Source: CATQHD01 sp965202675 | GTDB taxonomy: Bacteria; Actinomycetota; Acidimicrobiia; Spongiisociales; Spongiisociaceae | Reading direction: 5' to 3' | Length of the DNA: 64,000 bases | NCBI GenBank assembly: GCA_965202675.1 | Contig: OZ241842.1 | Span: forward strand, 248,001-312,000 | Shown here: positions 42,850 through 51,665 of the stretch, piece after piece | Layout: every line of letters begins with the position of its first letter | How positions within the stretch are numbered: the stretch's first letter is position 1 | The notes under the pieces: generated by a model | Told to the model about the DNA's origin: nothing | The model's database searches: none | What the model saw: only the letters and a program-made list of their open reading frames with translations | Position numbers and translations under genes: made by a program

Positions 42850-42935
42850 CCGGTCCCGCCGGAACGAGAAAACGGTGGCGGAGGCGGGGGAGGGCACCCG
42901 GCGTAGCCGGGGGCGGGGGGTGGAGAACGCGAAAA
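42850..42935 (+). repeat. partial promoter-repeat copy G (3' half only)
   Basis: GGTGGCGGAGGCGGGGGAGGG followed by CACCCGGC-GTA-GCCGGGGGCGGGGGGTGGAGAACGCGAAAATT mirrors the right half of copies A-F (GGTGGCGG, triloop hairpin, CGCG with a T/A run). The promoter half is not recognisable upstream. Confidence 0.4.
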
Positions 42936-42937
42936 TT

Positions 42938-42998
42938 GGGGGGCTTTGAGTTGAGGGGGGGCTTTGTGAGTGTAGGGGGGCTTTGTGAGGGGGTCTTT
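42938..42998. repeat. G-rich tandem repeat (GGGGGGCTTTGTGAG units)
   Basis: Three to four imperfect units of GGGGGG(G)CTTTG(T/A)GAG(T)TGTAG follow copy G. Runs of six or seven G separated by short CTTTG linkers could form G-quadruplexes. Confidence 0.55.
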
Positions 42999-43006
42999 GG
43001 GTAACC

Positions 43007-43115
43007 GTTGCGCGGTGTCCCGCCTTGGTCCTGTTTCGGACCGAACCCCGCGGCACGAAGCCAAGAGAAACTCAGCCGCTGTTGCGCGGTGCCTCCGCCT
43101 TGGTACTGTTTCGGA
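43007..43115. repeat. 35-bp direct repeat pair
   Basis: GTTGCGCGGTG-(T/C)C-(T)CCGCCTTGGT-(C/A)-CTGTTTCGGA occurs at 43007-43040 and 43081-43115, 74 bp apart, with two substitutions and one indel. Origin unknown. Confidence 0.6.
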
Positions 43116-43400
43116 GCCTTACAACCGCAGTATCCGCATCAACCGGCAACCGAGTCTCCGGGGCGCAGGGTTTCTGTTGGGTTCGTTGTTCCTTCCCGAC
43201 GGAGCAACGGTCGGGGTGACAGGTGATCAGAGGCTTTGGCTTCGACCTCGGCGGGCTTCTTCCGTATCCCGCCGCTTTGGATGCGTAGGCGGGCCTAACT
43301 CCGAGTTCCGATATTCACCGGTTTTCGGCCTTCTGAACCGGTAGTCTGTGGTGTACCGCCCGGCGGAGGGCGGGCGGGGTCGGCGAGCAAGGAGGATGAA

Positions 43401-44483
43401 ATGCCGCGGACGGTGCAGGGAGTGGTTTCGAGGGAGGTTGGGCAACCGGTTGCTTTGGAGAACATCGTGATTCCCGATCCGGGGCCGGGGGAGGCGGTGG
43501 TCGGGATACAGGCCTGCGGCGTGTGCCACACGGACCTGCATTACCGCGAGGGGGGAATCAGCGACGATTTCCCGTTCTTCCTGGGGCATGAGGCCGCCGG
43601 GGTGGTGGAGGAGGTCGGACCGGGCGTCACCGAGCCGGCGCCGGGCGATTTCGTGATCCTGAATTGGCGGGCGGTGTGCGGGAACTGCCGCTCGTGCCGT
43701 CGGGGGCGGCCCAACATCTGCTTCACCACCCACAACGCCTCCCAGAAGATGACCCTGGAGGACGGCGCCGAGGTGTCGGCGGCGCTGGGGATCGGCGCCT
43801 TCGCCGAGGCCACCCTGGTGGCGGCCGGCCAGTGCACCAAGGTGGATCCGGCGGCCTCGGCGGTGGCGGCCGGCCTGCTGGGCTGCGGGGTGATGGCCGG
43901 GATCGGGGCGGCGGTGAACACCGGCGGGGTGGGCCGCGGCGACAGCGTGGCCGTATTCGGCTGCGGCGGCGTGGGGGACGGGGCTATCGCCGGCGCCAAG
44001 CTGGCCGGGGCCACCACCATCATCGCGGTGGACATCGACGACCGGAAGCTGGAATGGGCCAGGGAGTTCGGCGCCACCCACACCGTCAACTCCTCCGAGG
44101 AGAACCCGGTGCACCGGATCAAGGAGATCACCGGCCACGGGGCGGACGTGACCATCGAGGCGATCGGCCTGCCGGAGGTGTACCGCCAGGCGTTCGAGGC
44201 CCGGGATCTGGCCGGCACGGTGGTGCTGGTGGGGGTGCCCACCCCGGACATGACCCTGGAGCTGCCCTTCCTGGAGGTGTTCGGGCGGGGAGGCGCCCTC
44301 AAATCGAGCTGGTACGGCGACTGCCTGCCGTCCAGGGACTTCCCGATGCTGATCGACCTGTACCTGCAGGGCCGCCTCGACCTGGACCGCTTCGTGTCCG
44401 AGGAGATCGGGATCGGGGATGTGGAGGAGGCCTTCCACAAGATGGAACGGGGCGAGGTGCTCCGCTCCGTGGTCGTGATGTGA
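43401..44483 (+). CDS. mscR: S-(hydroxymethyl)mycothiol dehydrogenase
   Basis: A 360-residue zinc alcohol dehydrogenase. It follows actinobacterial MscR closely: VRGV/VQGVVSR start, ACGVCHTDLHYREGGISDDFPFFLGHEAAG with the catalytic zinc Cys and His, the structural-zinc run CGNCRSCRRGRPNIC, MTLEDG, the NAD motif GCGGVG, and GGALKSSWYGDCLPSRDFPMLIDLY. It oxidises the mycothiol adduct of formaldehyde with NAD+ (and can act on S-nitrosomycothiol). AAGGAGGATGAA precedes the ATG. The MBL-fold gene 47 bases downstream is its usual partner. This is the best evidence for an actinobacterial host. Confidence 0.92.
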   Translation: MPRTVQGVVSREVGQPVALENIVIPDPGPGEAVVGIQACGVCHTDLHYREGGISDDFPFFLGHEAAGVVEEVGPGVTEPAPGDFVILNWRAVCGNCRSCRRGRPNICFTTHNASQKMTLEDGAEVSAALGIGAFAEATLVAAGQCTKVDPAASAVAAGLLGCGVMAGIGAAVNTGGVGRGDSVAVFGCGGVGDGAIAGAKLAGATTIIAVDIDDRKLEWAREFGATHTVNSSEENPVHRIKEITGHGADVTIEAIGLPEVYRQAFEARDLAGTVVLVGVPTPDMTLELPFLEVFGRGGALKSSWYGDCLPSRDFPMLIDLYLQGRLDLDRFVSEEIGIGDVEEAFHKMERGEVLRSVVVM

Positions 44484-44530
44484 GCTCCGGGTTTTCGGGG
44501 TAGGGGATTTCTCAGGGAACAGGTGAAATC

Positions 44531-45181
44531 ATGGCGCTGGAACTGGTAACGACCGACGGTCTCTTCCGCCTGGACGGCTTCGAGCTGGAGGTGACCAACA
44601 ACATCTGGCTGCTGGGCGACGACCGGGAGGTGTTGGTGTTCGACGCTTCCCACGACCATCAGCCCATCGTGTCGGCGGCGGCGGGCCGGAGGGTGGAGGC
44701 CATCGTGCTGTCCCACGGCCACAGCGACCATATAAACCGGGCGGCGGCCCTGCGGGAGGCGGTGGACGCCCCGATCATGCTCCACCCGGCGGATCGGATG
44801 CTGTGGGACAGGGTTTACGGGGCCGCCGCCGGCTGGGACCGGGACCTGGAGGACGGCGCCGTCCTGGAGGCGGCCGGCCACCGGCTGCGGGTGATCCACA
44901 CGCCCGGCCACTCTCCCGGGTCGTGCTGCTTCCACGACGCGGCGTCCGGCAGGTTGATCTCCGGCGACACGCTGTTCAAGGGCGGGCCGGGGGCCACCGG
45001 CCCCAGGTTCACCTACAGCGACGAGCCCACCATCCTGCGCAGCATCCGGGACTTCCTGCTCACCCTCCCCGGCGAGACCATCGTCCACACCGGCCACGGC
45101 GAGAGCACCACCATCGAGGACGAAACCCGGACGGTGCTCGACCGTCTGGCCGAGCTGGGGATCGACCCATCCGGAGGGTAG
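44531..45181 (+). CDS. MBL-fold hydrolase, likely S-formylmycothiol hydrolase
   Basis: A 216-residue metallo-beta-lactamase fold protein. Zinc ligands are visible in HGHSDH, HTPGHSPG, SGDTLF and the late HTGHG. Glyoxalase II-like members of this kind follow mscR in mycobacteria and other actinobacteria and are thought to hydrolyse the formyl-mycothiol thioester to formate, completing formaldehyde removal. The position directly after mscR supports this role; the reaction is inferred. A good start is ATG 44531. Confidence 0.85.
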   Translation: MALELVTTDGLFRLDGFELEVTNNIWLLGDDREVLVFDASHDHQPIVSAAAGRRVEAIVLSHGHSDHINRAAALREAVDAPIMLHPADRMLWDRVYGAAAGWDRDLEDGAVLEAAGHRLRVIHTPGHSPGSCCFHDAASGRLISGDTLFKGGPGATGPRFTYSDEPTILRSIRDFLLTLPGETIVHTGHGESTTIEDETRTVLDRLAELGIDPSGG

Positions 45182-45213
45182 GACCCGATGCGGGGGTATA
45201 CTGGCCCCCGCCG

Positions 45214-45299
45214 GTCGGAGTGGCGGAATTTGGTAGACGCGCTAGGTTGAGGGCCTAGTGCCCACTTAGGGCGTGGAGGTTCGAGTCCTCTCTCCGACA
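45214..45299 (+). tRNA. tRNA-Leu (anticodon GAG)
   Basis: 86 nt. Acceptor stem GTCGGAG pairs with CTCCGAC. The anticodon stem CTAGG/CCTAG holds the loop TTGAGGG with GAG. A variable arm typical of leucine tRNA (TGCCCACTTAGGGCG) is followed by the T arm with GGTTCGAGTCC. The discriminator base is A and CCA is not encoded (the genome continues CCG). A TATACT box lies at 45197-45202. Confidence 0.92.
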
Positions 45300-45352
45300 C
45301 CGCACCGAAGCCGGGACCGGCCCGGCGCAGCCCATCCGATGATCCTCTCGGC

Positions 45353-45805
45353 TCAGAAGAGGCCGGACACCTTGATCAGGAGGGGGTCGGTTTCGGTGAT
45401 GATCACCGTGATGTGTTCTACCCCCGGTTTGTAGACCCAGATGGCTTTGTTGACGCCTTCGCCCTCATCGAGGCTTACGTCCAGAGGAGGTTCGAGAGCA
45501 GCGGTGTAGAACTCGATCGCTTCCTGGAAGCCTGCGGTGGACTCGAACCACACGTCGGTGCCCGCCCCGGTCGGTTCCCATTCGCTCGAGGCGGCGCCGG
45601 GGGGGACCAGCTCGGGCGGGAACTCGTCGGGGAGGCCTTCGGTCGGTTCGACGACAACAGCGGCGGGCGGCTGAACGGCGGGCCGGGCGGTGGAAGGCGC
45701 GGAGGCTGTTGCGGCATCGGCCCGGCCGGGGTCGGATCCGCTTCCTCCGCATCCGGCAGCCAGCAGGGCCGCCGCCGCGATCCCCGCGGCCAGCGCCTGC
45801 TTCAT
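45353..45805 (-). CDS. hypothetical lipoprotein
   Basis: 150 residues. Signal peptide MKQALAAGIAAAALLAAGC ends in a good lipobox (LAAG-C). A low-complexity Ala/Pro linker is followed by a compact domain (AGTDVWFESTAGFQEAIEFYTAAL...NKAIWVYKPGVEHITVIITETDPLLIKVSGLF) of about 75 residues. The repeated alternation of polar and aliphatic residues suggests a beta-rich surface domain. No family is recognised. It is convergent with the tRNA-Leu gene and divergent from the ABC permease genes. Confidence 0.7.
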   Translation of the reverse strand: MKQALAAGIAAAALLAAGCGGSGSDPGRADAATASAPSTARPAVQPPAAVVVEPTEGLPDEFPPELVPPGAASSEWEPTGAGTDVWFESTAGFQEAIEFYTAALEPPLDVSLDEGEGVNKAIWVYKPGVEHITVIITETDPLLIKVSGLF

Positions 45806-45979
45806 ACGCTCCGCATGCTCCACGTCAGACCTCTCGGTTGCCCGGCTTTCCGCAATCCTACCGCCCCGGACACCCCAGGGCCGGTGGTGGCCGCTGCGGG
45901 TCCTGGCACCGCAGATTCGTCGGATTCCCGGGCGGCCCCGGCGGCGGAGTGGTAGGCTTGCCGCGACGGAGAGGATCGG

Positions 45980-46819
45980 ATGGACCGCGGCGCAGCGAGA
46001 CCGGCCTTGGCCGTCCGGACGCGGGCGCCCCGCCAGTCGCTTCTGATCGCCCAGGCCGCGGTGGTGCCGGCCATCCTGGTGGTCATCTGGTTTCTCCTGT
46101 CGAGGGGAGGGCGGATCGACCCGGTGTTCCTGCCCCCGCCCGAGGACGTATTCGAACGGTTGTTGCTCCTCTCCGACGTGTTGCCCGCCGCCCTCTGGAC
46201 CTCCCTGCAGATGGTGCTGGCCGGTCTGTCGATCGGGGGGGCGGCGGGGATGGCGGTCGGTCTGCTGTTCGGATACAGCCCGACCATGCGCAGATTCTTC
46301 GAGGCGACTCTCGACAATCTGGTCCGCCCGGTGCCGTTCTTCGCTTTCATCCCGCTGGTGATCCTCTGGTTCGGGATCGGGATGGCCCCCCAGATCGTCC
46401 TGGTGGCGCTGGGGATCTTCCTGCTGCTGAGCCTGACCACCCTGGAAGCGGTGCGCAACGTCCCGCAAATCTACGTGAAGGCCGCCCTCACCGCCGGTGC
46501 CGCCCGGTTCCGCATCTACCGCACGGTGGTGATGCCGGCCATCGCCCCCCACCTCATCGCTTCCGTCCGGCTGGGGGCGGCCTACGCCTGGGGCTTGGAT
46601 GTGGCGGCCGAGTTCTCGGGAACGCAGCAGGGCCTCGGGTTCATCATGATCACCCGGGGTTCCTACTACCTGGACACGGCGTCGATAGTCCTGATCGTCC
46701 TCATCTTCTGCACCCTGGCGGTGATCTTCGACCAGACGGTGCGGTTCGCCGCCTCCCGGCTGACCAGATGGAGCCCCCGGGCGCGGCGCGGCATGGTCGG
46801 CCACATGCTGGGGAACTGA
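45980..46819 (+). CDS. ABC permease, NitT/TauT (SsuC-like) type
   Basis: 279 residues with six predicted helices and the usual loop for ATPase contact (YVKAALTAGAARFRIYRTVVMPAIAPHL). It resembles permeases of nitrate, taurine and pyrimidine importers. Its sequence is strongly similar to the next gene (shared FEATLDNLVRPVPFFA; LWFGIGMAPQ/LWFGIGFWPQ; FDQTVRFAA), so the pair arose by duplication and may form a heterodimer. No ATPase gene is nearby; the binding protein is two genes downstream. Confidence 0.85.
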   Translation: MDRGAARPALAVRTRAPRQSLLIAQAAVVPAILVVIWFLLSRGGRIDPVFLPPPEDVFERLLLLSDVLPAALWTSLQMVLAGLSIGGAAGMAVGLLFGYSPTMRRFFEATLDNLVRPVPFFAFIPLVILWFGIGMAPQIVLVALGIFLLLSLTTLEAVRNVPQIYVKAALTAGAARFRIYRTVVMPAIAPHLIASVRLGAAYAWGLDVAAEFSGTQQGLGFIMITRGSYYLDTASIVLIVLIFCTLAVIFDQTVRFAASRLTRWSPRARRGMVGHMLGN

Positions 46820-46850
46820 AGGAACGAAGCGAAGGAGAAGAAACGAAGCG

Positions 46851-47759
46851 ATGCCGTTTCCGAAGGCGAAACTTCATAGATCCGCCCGGCGGCCCTCCCT
46901 CCAGGGATCCGAAGCCGCCGGAGGTCCGCTGCGCCTGGTTGCCCAGGCCTCGGCGGCGCCCCTCGTCGGGCTGGTGATATGGTTCCTCGTCACCCGGGAT
47001 TTCATCCGGTACACCTTTACCTCGGGCGGGGAGCAGACGGTCAGATACCGGCCCCTCATCGACCCCGTCAAGCTGCCCGGACCCGACCGGGTGCTGCAGT
47101 CCCTGGTGGAAATCATCGACCTGATCCCCGGCGCCATGTGGGTGTCCCTGCAGATGGTGCTGGTGGGGCTGGCGCTCGGCATGGTCACCGGCCTGGCCAC
47201 GGGCGTCATCTTCGGCTACAGCCCCTTCGTCCGGCGCTTCTTCGAGGCCACCCTCGACAACCTGGTGCGGCCGGTGCCGTTCTTCGCCCTGATCCCGTTG
47301 TTCATCCTCTGGTTCGGGATCGGGTTCTGGCCGCAGGTAGCGCTGGTGGCGCTGGGGATCTTCCTGATGTTCAGCCTTACCACCCTGGAGGCCATCCGCA
47401 ACGTTCCCCACATCTACGTCCAGGCCGCCCTGACCGCCGGGGCGGGCCGGTTTCACGTGTACCGGACGGTGGTGATCCCGGCCATCATCCCGCATCTGGT
47501 GGGTTTCCTGCGCCTGGCGGTGGCGGCGGCCTGGGGCCTCGACGTGGCGGCGGAGCTGACCGGCTCCCGCACCGGCCTCGGATATGTAATGACGGTCCGC
47601 CAGCAGTATCTCGACCCGGCCGGGATGTTGATGATCGTGTTCATCTTCTGCGGGCTGGCTGTCATCTTCGACCAGACGGTGCGGTTCGCGGCGGGTAGAC
47701 TTACCCGGTGGAGCCCCCGCACGGACCGCGGTCTGGTGGGCAGCATTCTCGGCAACTAG
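46851..47759 (+). CDS. ABC permease, NitT/TauT type, paralogue
   Basis: 302 residues. Same family and layout as the preceding gene, 31 bases upstream, with an extended periplasmic loop after the first helix (FTSGGEQTVRYRPLIDPVKLPGPDRV). The contact loop YVQAALTAGAGRFHVYRTVVIPAIIPHL is conserved. It would pair with its neighbour in the membrane. The ligand-binding lipoprotein starts 91 bases downstream with a strong GAGGAGGGG ribosome site. Confidence 0.85.
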   Translation: MPFPKAKLHRSARRPSLQGSEAAGGPLRLVAQASAAPLVGLVIWFLVTRDFIRYTFTSGGEQTVRYRPLIDPVKLPGPDRVLQSLVEIIDLIPGAMWVSLQMVLVGLALGMVTGLATGVIFGYSPFVRRFFEATLDNLVRPVPFFALIPLFILWFGIGFWPQVALVALGIFLMFSLTTLEAIRNVPHIYVQAALTAGAGRFHVYRTVVIPAIIPHLVGFLRLAVAAAWGLDVAAELTGSRTGLGYVMTVRQQYLDPAGMLMIVFIFCGLAVIFDQTVRFAAGRLTRWSPRTDRGLVGSILGN

Positions 47760-47850
47760 AAGGGCGGGCGTCTATAGAGAGCGACTACCGCAGACCGACA
47801 TCGACCTCGACGTGAAAATACGCTGATCCCATGAGAGGAGGAGGGGTAAA

Positions 47851-49179
47851 GTGAGACACTCGAGAAGTTCGCGCACCCGGTTGCGCTTCACGGCCTTGAC
47901 AGCGGTGCTGGCCTTGGCCGCCGCAGGGTGCGGCAGCGCGGAGGAACCGGCCACCACCACAACGGCGCCGCCGGCCACCACCACAACGATGGTGCCCACG
48001 ACTACGGCCGCGCCCGCCGCCGCCGACACAACGGCGGTGGCCACCACCACCCAGACCCGGGAACGGGAAGTGGTGGTAGTGGTAGAAGAGCCGGAGGAAG
48101 GGCCCGCCATCCCGGACGCGCCGCTGGTGACCGTGCGTATCAACGGCGGGCCGTTCTATCCGTTCAACCTGTGGGCGGCGTCCAAGGAGCTGGGCATCGC
48201 CGATGAGCTCAACGTAGAGCTCGACATCTCCAGCCAGGGGTTCTTCCCGACCGCGGCGCTCAAACGGGGCGAGTTCGATGTGATCGCGTCCTGCCCGGCC
48301 TGTGCCTTCGGGGTGTACGAGAGCATCCCCGAGTTCCGGAACTGGATCACCTCCTACCAGTGGCGGGGTTTCCAGATCATCGGACGGGCCGACCCCGAGA
48401 CCGGGGAGTCGGTACACAAGCCGTGGATCGATTTCTTCGTGGACGCAGGAGGGGACCTGGACGAGGCCAACCAGGCGTTCTCCGCCTCGCTGGCCGGACG
48501 CAGCTTCGCCATCTGGGACCCGGGAAGCATCCCAACCCTCAATGCTCTGCTGGAGCAGGGCGGGCTGACGCTGGAGGACGTGGAGATCATCGGCTTCGCC
48601 GACATCAACGTGGCTTCCACCTCGTTCATCGCCGGCGAGGGCGACTACCACATGGGCGACAGCGTCCAGATGCACCGGATGCTCACCGCCGAGGACCTGC
48701 GGGACAAGTTCGTATCGGCGGCGCCGTTCCAGGCGTTCGGGCCGACAGGACTGTGGTACAGCACCTTCGCCTCCACCCAGGACTGGCTGGACGCCAACGA
48801 GGAGACGGCGTTGCGTTTGCTGGCCATCTGGTACCGGACCACCCGCTACCTTCACAACCGGACCGAGGATGTGCTTCCCCCGATGCACGAAGCGGTGCGG
48901 CGGGCGGGCGGCGTCTTGGTAGACGACGAGGCCCTGAAGGCCGAACTCTTCAACATCGAGGACTACGTGCGGTACCAGGACGCCTGGGACCATTACTTCG
49001 CCGACGGGTCGCCCACCAACATGGACCTGTCGATCGACCATTCCCACAAGAGCGCGGTGGAGGCGGAAACGGTGCCGGCGGACTCCGACTGGCGGCAGTT
49101 CGAGGTCGAGAAGCAGTGGTTCGAAAAGCTGATGGCCCGCGAGGACCTGGTGGCTTGGATCATGAAGCCCCTCACCTGA
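47851..49179 (+). CDS. ABC substrate-binding lipoprotein, NitT/TauT family
   Basis: 442 residues with a signal peptide ending in the lipobox LAAAGC, a Thr/Pro-rich linker, and a periplasmic-binding fold of the NMT1/THI5/taurine type: VTVRINGGPFYPFNLWAASKELGIADELNVELDISS, ALKRGEFDVIAS, SFAIWDPGSIPTLNALLEQGGL. GTG 47851 has GAGGAGGGG upstream. It completes a transporter with the two permeases, but the ATPase must be encoded elsewhere. The ligand could be a sulfonate, nitrate or pyrimidine-like molecule and cannot be decided. Confidence 0.85.
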   Translation: MRHSRSSRTRLRFTALTAVLALAAAGCGSAEEPATTTTAPPATTTTMVPTTTAAPAAADTTAVATTTQTREREVVVVVEEPEEGPAIPDAPLVTVRINGGPFYPFNLWAASKELGIADELNVELDISSQGFFPTAALKRGEFDVIASCPACAFGVYESIPEFRNWITSYQWRGFQIIGRADPETGESVHKPWIDFFVDAGGDLDEANQAFSASLAGRSFAIWDPGSIPTLNALLEQGGLTLEDVEIIGFADINVASTSFIAGEGDYHMGDSVQMHRMLTAEDLRDKFVSAAPFQAFGPTGLWYSTFASTQDWLDANEETALRLLAIWYRTTRYLHNRTEDVLPPMHEAVRRAGGVLVDDEALKAELFNIEDYVRYQDAWDHYFADGSPTNMDLSIDHSHKSAVEAETVPADSDWRQFEVEKQWFEKLMAREDLVAWIMKPLT

Positions 49180-49204
49180 GCCTCTCGGAGATCGAGCGGT
49201 TCGG

Positions 49205-49258
49205 CCCGGCCTCGAACCCGAGCTCGGCGCGGCCTTCGGCTCCGGGTTCAAGGCCGGG
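49205..49258 (+). terminator. strong hairpin after binding-protein gene
   Basis: CCCGGCCTCGAACCCGAGC (49205-49223) is nearly perfectly complementary to 49239-49258 (one mismatch, one bulge), leaving a loop of 15 bases. It lies 25 bases after the stop codon. There is no T-run, so it may protect the mRNA end or act as a Rho-assisted stop. Confidence 0.5.
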
Positions 49259-49405
49259 GATGGTCGAGCCGCCTGCCGGGCCGTTTGACCGGCTTGGGCC
49301 CGCCGGCCGGCCGCGGGGCGGACGACAGGGTGCGGGTTCCGTCGTCCGCCTTCCCGCCGGACGGCGCTTCCCGGCGGCCTTCGGCGTTCGGAACGGGGCG
49401 GGCGG

Positions 49406-50575
49406 GTGATGACCGATATCAGTGGGTATGCGGCGGCCGGTTTCCAGCCGGCAGTGGACGCCTTCGGAGAAAACTTCGCTTCGAGGGGCGAGGCGGGGGC
49501 CGCTTTCTGCGCCTATGCAGCGGGAGAGCGGGTAGTGGATGTCTGGGCGGGGGAGGCGGCGCCGGGCCGCCCCTGGGCTGAGGACACCCTGGCGCCGGTG
49601 TTCTCGGTGACCAAGGGCGCCGCCGCCCTCTGTGCGCAGATACTGGCCGACCGGGGGCGGCTGGACGTCGGGGCGCCCGTGGCGGACTACTGGCCGGAGT
49701 TCGCCGCCCGCGGCAAGAGCGGGGTGCTGGTCCGCCACGTCCTGAGCCACACCGCCGGTCTGCTGTCCTTCCCCCGGTACTGGGAGACGGTCAGCTTCGA
49801 CCGCGCGAGGGGGTGGCGCCGGACGGACGAGATAGCGGCGCGGCTGGCGGAGGCGCCCCTGGCGTGGGAACCGGGTACCAGGATCGGATACCACCCCATC
49901 ACCTTCGGGTGGCTGGTGGGGGAGCTGGTGCGGCGGATCGACGGGCGCACCCTGGGGGTTTTCTTCAGGGAGGAGGCGGCGGCGCCGCTCGGTCTGGAGT
50001 TCTGGATCGGCCTCCCCGCCGACCGCCGGGGCCGGGTGGCCGAGCTGCTTTCCGATCCCGCTCCGGAGTCCGAGCCGGCGGCGGCCCTGGGAGGGCCGGG
50101 CAACCCGGCGGGTGAGGCCCTGTTCATCGGTCCGGAAGGCGGGCCGCCCATCAATATGGGCAACGACCCTGTGTTCTGGTCGGCGGAGATGCCGGCCGTG
50201 AACGGGGTGGCGGACGCCCGCAGCGTGGCCCGCATGTACGCCATGCTGGCGGGCGGGGGCGAGCTGGACGGCGTGCGGATCGTATCAGAGGAGTCCATCG
50301 CCGCCCACTCGGCGGAGCAGGCGCGGGGAACGGACGCCATCTTCGGGGGCGAATCCAGGACGGCGCTCGGTTACGGGAGGCCCGCTCCCGGGGGGATGTC
50401 GATGGGGCCCAACGACGAAGCCTTCGGGATGCAGGGCCTGGGCGGGGCGCTGGGATACGCCGACCCGGTTGCCGAGGTCGGTTTCGGCTACGTCATGAAC
50501 CAGACGCGCATGGAGGCGGGAACCGACCGCCGCGCCCGCGCCCTGTCGAAGGCCCTGTACCGATCGATCGGGTAG
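49406..50575 (+). CDS. serine hydrolase, beta-lactamase/family VIII esterase
   Basis: A 389-residue penicillin-binding-protein-like hydrolase of the EstB group. The nucleophile motif S-x-x-K is in VFSVTKG, the second-site tyrosine is in YHPITFGWLVGELVRR (the EstB form of YxN), and the late GMQGLGGALGYADPVAEVGFGYVMNQ matches the family end. Such enzymes hydrolyse short esters or beta-lactam-like amides and sit in the cytosol; no signal peptide is seen. ATG 49406 follows GGCGGG; ATG 49409 is equivalent. It is convergent with the SDR at 50775. Confidence 0.85.
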   Translation: MMTDISGYAAAGFQPAVDAFGENFASRGEAGAAFCAYAAGERVVDVWAGEAAPGRPWAEDTLAPVFSVTKGAAALCAQILADRGRLDVGAPVADYWPEFAARGKSGVLVRHVLSHTAGLLSFPRYWETVSFDRARGWRRTDEIAARLAEAPLAWEPGTRIGYHPITFGWLVGELVRRIDGRTLGVFFREEAAAPLGLEFWIGLPADRRGRVAELLSDPAPESEPAAALGGPGNPAGEALFIGPEGGPPINMGNDPVFWSAEMPAVNGVADARSVARMYAMLAGGGELDGVRIVSEESIAAHSAEQARGTDAIFGGESRTALGYGRPAPGGMSMGPNDEAFGMQGLGGALGYADPVAEVGFGYVMNQTRMEAGTDRRARALSKALYRSIG

Positions 50576-50767
50576 GGCCGTGCGCCGGTTCGGAGTTTCC
50601 GTTCTCCTGCCCGGCGGGTTATCCGGTTTCAGGAGACGGGCGGGCAACCGGAGCGGCCGGGGGGGGGGGCTTGGCCGGTCGAGGTCGGGCAAGTCTTCAA
50701 CGGGGAACCCATCGGCTCTGAGGCTAGGTGAACCCCGACGCCGCGGACCTCGGGCGGAACCCGGAAC

Positions 50768-50790
50768 ATCCGGGTCAGCCCGGATTGGAT
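50768..50790 (+). terminator. intrinsic terminator after esterase gene
   Basis: ATCCGGG-TCAG-CCCGGAT followed by TGGATTTT: a 7-bp stem with a 4-base loop and a short T-run. It overlaps the stop codon of the convergent SDR gene. Confidence 0.5.
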
Positions 50791-51551
50791 TTTGCTTCCG
50801 GGCCCATTGCGCTGTAGCCGCCGTCCACCCTCAGGTCGGTTGCGGTGATGAAGGAGGCGTCGTCGCTGCATAGGAAGAGAACGGCGCGGGCGGCGTCGAC
50901 GGCCTCGCCGACCCGGGGCAGCATCATCCGGGGGATGAGGCAGTTCTCGAAGGTGCGGCGGTCCATTACCTTGGCCGCGGCTTCGGTCCAGGTCCAGCCG
51001 GGGCTGACGGTGTTGACCCTGATCCTCCGGTCACCGAGGTCGAGGGCCATGCACATGGTGAGTGAGAGCAGGGCGCCTTTGGTGCTGTGGTAGGTCCAGG
51101 CGCCCGGTTTGGCCACCACCGCCACCACGCTGGCCACGTTCACGATCGCCCCGCCGCCGGACTCCGTGAGCGGTTCGACGGCCGCCTTGGTCATGTTCAC
51201 CGCCCCGAGGACGTTGGTCGACCAGCTGGCGTCCCAGTCCTCCTTGGTTCCGTCGAGGGAGGCGATCGTGAAGTCGGCCGCGTTGTTGACCAGGCAGTCG
51301 ATCCGTTCGAAGGCCCGCAGAGCCTCTTCCACGGCCATACGGCAGTCGGCGGGGTCGGCCACGCTGCCCTGCACCGACCGGAGGGCGTCCGGTGAGCAGA
51401 CGATCCCGCCGGTCAGGTATTCGCGGTCGACGGGTTCGAGATCGATGACCGCCACCCGGGCCCCTTCCCGCAGGAACTCCCTGGCGGCGGCGGCCCCGAT
51501 CCCCGACGCTCCTCCGGTTACCAACGCAACCCGACCCTCGAACCGCCTCAT
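50775..51551 (-). CDS. short-chain dehydrogenase/reductase
   Basis: A 258-residue SDR. Cofactor motif TGGASGIG, VNNAADF, catalytic serine in NVASVVAVV, Tyr/Lys in YHSTKG, and an acidic residue after the second strand (AVIDLE) pointing to NAD(H). The late RVNTVSPGWTWTEA and DLRVDGGYSAMG are typical. ATG 51551 with GGAGG six bases upstream is chosen over an upstream start at 51563. It is divergent from the carbonic anhydrase-like gene. Substrate unknown. Confidence 0.85.
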   Translation of the reverse strand: MRRFEGRVALVTGGASGIGAAAAREFLREGARVAVIDLEPVDREYLTGGIVCSPDALRSVQGSVADPADCRMAVEEALRAFERIDCLVNNAADFTIASLDGTKEDWDASWSTNVLGAVNMTKAAVEPLTESGGGAIVNVASVVAVVAKPGAWTYHSTKGALLSLTMCMALDLGDRRIRVNTVSPGWTWTEAAAKVMDRRTFENCLIPRMMLPRVGEAVDAARAVLFLCSDDASFITATDLRVDGGYSAMGPEAKSNPG

Positions 51552-51665
51552 GACGACCTCCAAGACCCTCGGCAGAAGACTGCGGCCGAAGCGTATGTAA
51601 GGACGGGTGGGCTGTCAACAGATCGGATACCAGGGCCGGGCAACGGCGGCGGCTACGCTGGCGCC

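Larger units (their letters stand above)
42420..43400. other. repeat-rich, gene-free stretch upstream of mscR
   Basis: No credible ORF over nearly 1 kb. It contains a partial copy (G) of the dispersed repeat family near 42850-42935, a G-rich tandem repeat at 42938-42998, a 35-bp direct repeat (43007 and 43081), and hairpins such as CCGGTT...AACCGG (43318-43341). The mscR promoter probably lies near its right end. Confidence 0.5.

Noticed and set aside
45806..45979. Riboswitch upstream of the twin permeases
   Set aside because: Looked for a TPP-type CUGAGA core and other conserved cores; none found.
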